From Planctomycetota bacterium (GTDB lineage: Bacteria > Planctomycetota > UBA11346): a stretch of DNA of 50,143 nt. Positions 45,721 to 50,143 of this stretch are shown one piece after another (the first letter of the stretch is position 1; each line of letters starts with the position of its first letter). The position numbers were made by a program, and so were the translations under genes. The notes under the pieces were generated by a model. It worked only from the letters and a program-made list of their open reading frames with translations. It did no database searches and had not been told where the DNA came from. The DNA lies in contig JACDEI010000039.1 of assembly GCA_013816485.1 (NCBI GenBank), positions 1-50,143 on the forward strand. The letters run 5' to 3'.

Positions 45721-46457
45721 CTGTGGCACGTCCGGTCCATTCGGTCACCCGCATGTGCAAACGGATCTTCGATCTCGGGCTGGCCGGTGGCGGATTGCTC
45801 GCCTTCTCACCACTGCTGCTGCTCACCGCCTTCGCCATCCGTCTGACGATCGGCGCACCCGTCCTGTTCCGCCAGGAGCGCCTCGGTCTGCACGGAAGGC
45901 GTTTCCTCATCTGCAAGTTCCGCACCATGCGCGACGCCGTCGACCGTGATGGCCAACCCTTGTCAGACGAGCAACGACTCACCCGCTTCGGACGGTTTCT
46001 GCGCGTAAGCAGCATCGATGAACTGCCGGAACTCTTCAATGTGCTCGTCGGTGACATGAGCCTCGTCGGACCACGTCCGTGGATTTCGGCCTATGAAGCA
46101 CGGTACACGCCCGAGCAAATGCGCCGCCACGACGTCCGCCCAGGCATCACCGGTTGGGCTCAGGTGAACGGACGCAATGCCACGTCTTGGGAGGAGCGCC
46201 TGCGCCTGGACGTCTGGTATGTGGACCACTGGAGCCTGTGGCTCGATCTGCGCATCCTGCTGCGCACCATCTGGACGGTGATCCGCCGGGATGGCATCTC
46301 GGCAGCCGGGCACGCCACCATGCCACGCTTCGACGAAGGTCGTCCAAACGGCTCAGGAACAAGCCCAAGTGAGACGTCTGCATCAGAAACCGGCGCTGCC
46401 CGAAGCCAGGATGTAACAGGCGAAACACCCCCCACGAGCGCGCAGAAATCCCGGTAA
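45717..46457 (+). CDS. Initiating undecaprenyl-phosphate sugar-1-phosphate transferase
   Basis: A 246-residue bacterial sugar transferase (small, monotopic form without the large N-terminal membrane part of WbaP/WcaJ). One hydrophobic helix (about 20-42, GLAGGGLLAFSPLLLLTAFA) is followed by the catalytic domain: APVLFRQERLGLHGRRFLIC, KFRTMRDAV, SSIDELPELFNVLVGDMSLV with GPRP, and RRHDVRPGITGWAQVNGRNA. It transfers the first sugar phosphate to undecaprenyl phosphate, starting each repeat unit. The GTG at 45717 overlaps the upstream stop; ATG 45753 is an alternative. The C-terminal 45 residues are Ser/Thr/Glu-rich and not part of the family. It is the last gene of the polysaccharide locus. Confidence 0.93.
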   Translation: MTVARPVHSVTRMCKRIFDLGLAGGGLLAFSPLLLLTAFAIRLTIGAPVLFRQERLGLHGRRFLICKFRTMRDAVDRDGQPLSDEQRLTRFGRFLRVSSIDELPELFNVLVGDMSLVGPRPWISAYEARYTPEQMRRHDVRPGITGWAQVNGRNATSWEERLRLDVWYVDHWSLWLDLRILLRTIWTVIRRDGISAAGHATMPRFDEGRPNGSGTSPSETSASETGAARSQDVTGETPPTSAQKSR

Positions 46458-46581
46458 AATCTTGGGTTTTCAGACAAATCCTGTCATGAAGGAAGCTCTT
46501 TGGGTATTTGCAGGCCACCCCCGGTGGTGTAGCCTCTACCGACAACGCTCTGCGCACGCGCGTAGCAACTTCGGAGCTGCC

Positions 46582-49500
46582 ATGGTTACCAGGTTATTAT
46601 CATCGCTGTCGTCGGTCACTCGGGTCCTGATGTGCGGCTTGATGCTCCTGATGACCGCACTGCCAGCCATGGCTGGCGACGCGACCGTGATCACCTGGAA
46701 CCAGCCGACCAACATCACCTACGGGACTCCGATCTCGGTCGCGGCCACCGCGAGCAACAGCAGCGGTCCGGTGGCCGGCACCTTCGTCTACAATCCGCCG
46801 CTCGGCACGGTGCTGCAGCAGGCAAGTGGCAACCAGCGCATCACGGCGACCTTCACTCCCGCCTCTGGTGGGCGGACGCTGCGCTCGAATAAAAACATGC
46901 AGGTGTCCGCTGCCCCGCTGAGCGTTACCTGCACGGCAACCAAGGTGTTTGGCGCCGCCATGCCGACGTTGACGCCGACCTACAGTGGTTTCGTTAATGG
47001 CGACACCGCTGGTAGCGTGCTGACTGGCAGTCCGGCGCTGTCCACCACGGCCACCGCCGGAAGTCCCGTCGGTTCTTATCCGATCACGGTGACCCGCGGC
47101 ACGCTGAGCGCGAACAACAACTACAGCCTCACCTATGTCACCGGCAGCTTGACCGTCACGCCTGCGACCTCTTCGGTGACGCTGAGCAATCTCGCCCGGA
47201 CCTTTGATGGTGCCGGCAAAGCCGCGACCGTCACCACCGTCCCCGCCGGACTGACCACCAGCGTGACCTATAACGGCAACGCCGCACTGCCGGTGAACGC
47301 CGGTTCCTACGCCGTGGTCGCCACCGTCACCAATCCCAACTACACCGGTACGGCCAACGGTACGCTTACCATCGCCCCCGCGGCTGCGACCGTCACCCTC
47401 AGCGGTCTCGCCAACACCTATGACGGTGCCGGCAAAGCCGCCACCGTCACCACTGCGCCCGCCGGACTGTCCGGCACGATCACCTACGGCGGCAACGCTG
47501 CGCTGCCGGTGAACGCCGGCTCCTACGCGGTGGTCGCCACCATCACCGATGCCAACTACACCGGCTCGGCCAACGGCACGCTGACCATCGCTCCGGCGGT
47601 CGCGACCGTCACGATCAGCGGCCTCGCCCACACCTATGATGGTGCCGGCAAAACCGCCACCGTCACCACTGCGCCCGCCGGGCTGGTTGGCACCATCACT
47701 TACGGTGGCAACACCGCGCTGCCGGTGAACGCCGGTTCCTATGCCGTGGTCGCCACCGTCACCGATCCCAACTACACCGGCTCCGCCAACGGAAACCTGA
47801 CCATCGCTCAGGCAGTTGCCACCGTCACGCTCAGTGACCTCGCCCACACCTACGATGGCAACGGCCACGGTGCGACTGTCACCACCGCGCCTGCAGGTCT
47901 GCCGTTGGTGGTCTCCTACGATGCCAGCAACCTCCCACCGATGAATGCCGGCAGCTATGACGTGGTGGCTTCGGTGTTCGATCCCAACTACACCGGTTCC
48001 GCCAGCGACACGCTGACGATCGCTCAGGCGGGCCAGACCATCACCTTCGCCGAGCTCGCTGACACCATGGTGGGCGACGCCGATCAGCCGTTGAATGCCA
48101 GCGCGACATCCGGCCTGCCGGTCACCTTCACCATCAGCGGTCCCGCCGGGATCGTTGCTGGCGCACTGCGCGTCACCGACGCGGGGACCGTGACCGTCAC
48201 CGCGACGCAGGCTGGTGATGGCAACTGGGCAGCGGCCCTGCCGGTGGAACGGACCATCACCGTGTCGCCCGCGACCGGCGGCGGTCTGTTGGCCTCGTAC
48301 TTCGCCAACATGACCCTCAGCGGTGCGCCGGTGCTGAGTCGCATCGATACCCAGGTGAACTTCGACTGGGCCAACGGTTCACCGGCTCCGGGCGTGGTTC
48401 CGACGAACAATTTCAGTGTCCGGTGGGACGGTGAGATCGTTCCGCGCTTCAATGAGGCCTACACCCTGACCTTCCGCACCGACGATGGCGTGCGCGTGTG
48501 GTTCAACGGCCTACTGATCGTCAACCACTGGTACGACCGCGGCGTGGCCAATTCAAACTACACCTTCTCGGCCCAAGCCGGGCAGCCGTACCGCATCCGC
48601 ATGGAGTATTACGAGAACGGCGGCCAAGCGGTGGCGCAACTGCGCTGGAGCAGCGCGAGCGAAACTGCCGGTCCGATCCCCAGCAGTCAGCTGCTGCCGA
48701 CCCCACCGGACACCTCTGGGCCGGTCGGCACTGGCACCGGCCTGGGCGCTGCGTATTTCGCCAATGAGACCCTGACTGGCATGCCAGCGGTAAGCCGTGT
48801 CGATGCCAGGGTGGACTTCAACTGGGGCGGCGGCTCACCCGCCACCGGCATCCCGGTCGATTCGTTCAGCGCACGCTGGACTGGCGACATCCAGACCCGC
48901 TACACCGAGCCCTATACGCTGATCCTGCGCAGCGATGATGGCGTGCGCATGTGGCTTGACGGCCAGTTGGTGATCAATGACTGGGTCCTGCGCGGTGCCA
49001 CCAACTCGACCTATACCTTCAATGCCGAGGCCGGACGCCGCTACCGCATCCAGATCGAATATTTCGAACGCTTCGGCTCAGCGGTGGCGCAACTCCACTG
49101 GTACAGCGCCCGCGAATTCTCCGGCGCCATCCCGGCCACCCAGCTCTACCCGCTGCCGACGCCCGTCGTCCAGGTTGCCGATGTCCCGCAGCTCAAGGCC
49201 GAGGGCGAGCCGGTGAACCTGAGCGGCACGGTCAGCAACACCGGCACCGCGTCGATGGCCTATGCCTGGACGCAGGTGAGTGGTCCGGCCGCCGCGACCT
49301 TCCAGACCGCGAACCAGATCGCCACGGCCGCCCACTTCCCGGTCGCCGGCACCTACGAGGTGCAGTTGTCCGCCTTCAATGGCCATGTGGTGGTCAGCGA
49401 TTCCACTGTCATCACAGTGGTCGCACCGGACCTGAACAGCGCCTTGGTGGCGCACTACACCTTTGATGAGGCCAGCGGTGATCGGGTCATCGACTCGAGC

Positions 49501-50143
49501 GGCAAACAGCACACCGGCATCCTCTACGGTGCCACGCGTACCACTGGGAAACAAGGCGGTGCGCTGCGGTTCAACGGCACCACCTTCGTGTATGTGCAGG
49601 GCAACGAGGATCTCGATCCGACGACTCCGGCGCTGACCTTGGCCGCTTGGCTCAAACCGGATCGCACCTTGGCGCAGATGGCCCACCCCTATCCGATGCC
49701 GATCTACCGCGCGGACTACGCCACCAGCACCGGCTATGCGCTGATGGTGACGGCGAATGAAACCGAGCGTCTGGGATTGCGCATCCATCACCTCGCCGGC
49801 ACCGGCCAACGCATGGAGACCTTCACTGCTCAGGCACTGACTCCGAATACCTGGGTGCATGTCGCTGGCGTGTACAACGGCAGCGTCATGAGCATCCATC
49901 TCAACGGCGTCCAGGTCGCATCACGCACCGTCGGTGCGATCAACGTGCGGGCAGCTGGTGAGCTGGCGATGTTCCTCGGCAAGGGCTTTGAAGGCCTGAT
50001 GGACGATGTGCGGATTTACCACCGCGCGCTGAGCGGCAGCGACTTGGCTGCCCTCGCCCAGGGCGGTCTCAATCAGCAGGCTCCGGGCGTCAACGCCGGT
50101 ACGGATCAGATCGTCAGCATGGCCTCGCCCACCATCACGTTGG
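46582..50143 (+). CDS. Large secreted MBG/PA14/LamG repeat protein (3' end outside window)
   Basis: The frame is open from ATG 46582 (GGAG upstream) to the window end, 1187 codons so far. Signal peptide (about 16-32, LMCGLMLLMTALPAMAG). An MBG-type domain (about 110-195), four tandem MBG repeats (about 197-483), an Ig-like segment (484-565), two PA14 domains (about 567-700: LLASYFANMTLSG, FRTDDGVRVWFNGLLIV; and about 720-855: LGAAYFANETLTGM, LRSDDGVRMWLDGQLVI), a PKD/REJ-like Ig domain (about 860-950: AYAWTQVSGPAAATF), a LamG/concanavalin-like domain (about 953-1160: LVAHYTFDEASGDRVIDSSG, LMDDVRIYHRALSG) and the start of another Ig-like unit. It is likely a surface or extracellular glycan-binding protein. 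Its place right after the polysaccharide genes may mean it binds that polymer. Confidence 0.85.
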   Translation, partial: MVTRLLSSLSSVTRVLMCGLMLLMTALPAMAGDATVITWNQPTNITYGTPISVAATASNSSGPVAGTFVYNPPLGTVLQQASGNQRITATFTPASGGRTLRSNKNMQVSAAPLSVTCTATKVFGAAMPTLTPTYSGFVNGDTAGSVLTGSPALSTTATAGSPVGSYPITVTRGTLSANNNYSLTYVTGSLTVTPATSSVTLSNLARTFDGAGKAATVTTVPAGLTTSVTYNGNAALPVNAGSYAVVATVTNPNYTGTANGTLTIAPAAATVTLSGLANTYDGAGKAATVTTAPAGLSGTITYGGNAALPVNAGSYAVVATITDANYTGSANGTLTIAPAVATVTISGLAHTYDGAGKTATVTTAPAGLVGTITYGGNTALPVNAGSYAVVATVTDPNYTGSANGNLTIAQAVATVTLSDLAHTYDGNGHGATVTTAPAGLPLVVSYDASNLPPMNAGSYDVVASVFDPNYTGSASDTLTIAQAGQTITFAELADTMVGDADQPLNASATSGLPVTFTISGPAGIVAGALRVTDAGTVTVTATQAGDGNWAAALPVERTITVSPATGGGLLASYFANMTLSGAPVLSRIDTQVNFDWANGSPAPGVVPTNNFSVRWDGEIVPRFNEAYTLTFRTDDGVRVWFNGLLIVNHWYDRGVANSNYTFSAQAGQPYRIRMEYYENGGQAVAQLRWSSASETAGPIPSSQLLPTPPDTSGPVGTGTGLGAAYFANETLTGMPAVSRVDARVDFNWGGGSPATGIPVDSFSARWTGDIQTRYTEPYTLILRSDDGVRMWLDGQLVINDWVLRGATNSTYTFNAEAGRRYRIQIEYFERFGSAVAQLHWYSAREFSGAIPATQLYPLPTPVVQVADVPQLKAEGEPVNLSGTVSNTGTASMAYAWTQVSGPAAATFQTANQIATAAHFPVAGTYEVQLSAFNGHVVVSDSTVITVVAPDLNSALVAHYTFDEASGDRVIDSSGKQHTGILYGATRTTGKQGGALRFNGTTFVYVQGNEDLDPTTPALTLAAWLKPDRTLAQMAHPYPMPIYRADYATSTGYALMVTANETERLGLRIHHLAGTGQRMETFTAQALTPNTWVHVAGVYNGSVMSIHLNGVQVASRTVGAINVRAAGELAMFLGKGFEGLMDDVRIYHRALSGSDLAALAQGGLNQQAPGVNAGTDQIVSMASPTITL
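47170..48030 (+). repeat. Four 216-base tandem repeats encoding MBG domains
   Basis: Copies start at 47170, 47386, 47602 and 47818, an exact 216-base (72-codon) period. The two middle copies are highly similar at the DNA level, both with core peptide ALPVNAGSYAVVAT and end NYTGSANG; the first and last are more diverged. Unequal crossing-over can change copy number in frame. Confidence 0.9.

Noticed and set aside
46458..46581. Cyclic-di-GMP riboswitch before the MBG/PA14 gene
   Set aside because: The gap has a small GCCACC/GGTGG hairpin, but the conserved GEMM core and tetraloop-receptor pattern are not present.

Overview
The window is high-GC bacterial chromosome, about 65% G+C by eye, from a Gram-negative (diderm) organism of the PVC superphylum, most likely Planctomycetota. 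The evidence is a combination of family types: a 1075-residue SGNH/propeller/HEAT/cytochrome c protein beside a ThuA protein, an ECF sigma factor overlapping a FecR-PA14 gene, a long Ser/Thr kinase with an extracytoplasmic repeat domain, and MBG/PA14/LamG secreted repeats. Genes for Kdo transferase and Kdo-8-phosphate synthase indicate a Kdo-containing lipopolysaccharide outer membrane. The species cannot be named from the sequence, and no tRNA, rRNA, IS element, prophage or CRISPR array was recognised.

Layout. 0-3.2 kb: a PhzF isomerase, a secreted coiled-coil protein, a candidate structured small RNA with its own promoter and terminator, a small unknown gene and a nested inverted-repeat element. 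3.2-12 kb: signalling and housekeeping, in the order FecR-PA14, ECF sigma, Ser/Thr kinase, XerC/D recombinase, RluA-type pseudouridine synthase, stand-alone response regulator and GntR/LacI-type repressor. 12.8-17.2 kb: a secreted cytochrome c dehydrogenase-like protein plus ThuA, possibly controlled by the divergent GntR repressor. 17.3-24.6 kb, minus strand: metK, a small membrane protein, waaA, a CoaC-type decarboxylase, a secreted propeller-like protein and kdsA. 24.7-32.4 kb, plus strand: an inner-membrane SPOR protein, a translationally coupled exported HEAT-like protein, and a protein of about 1697 residues that joins a GYF_2-like domain, about 1,080 residues of coiled coil, one membrane segment and an HlyD-type periplasmic adaptor.

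32.4-46.5 kb is a Wzx/Wzy-type exopolysaccharide locus. It holds a Wzy-like polymerase, a glycosyltransferase, a Wzx-like flippase and a VanZ-like protein on the minus strand. On the plus strand are a Wzc-type co-polymerase/kinase, a Wza-type export protein and a small exported protein, followed by a minus-strand outer-membrane barrel, a low-GC methyltransferase, two more glycosyltransferases and the initiating phosphosugar transferase. A short remnant matching the start of one glycosyltransferase suggests gene replacement inside the locus. The window ends inside a large secreted protein with MBG repeats, two PA14 domains and a LamG domain.

Most distinctive points: (1) the GYF_2/coiled-coil/HlyD giant next to SPOR and HEAT-like partners and the polysaccharide locus; (2) a non-lipidated Wza-type protein near a beta-barrel, consistent with a composite OPX/beta-barrel export route; (3) an unassigned structured RNA at 2341-2520; (4) several families of inverted repeats, one of which supplies the start and N-terminal codons of waaA.
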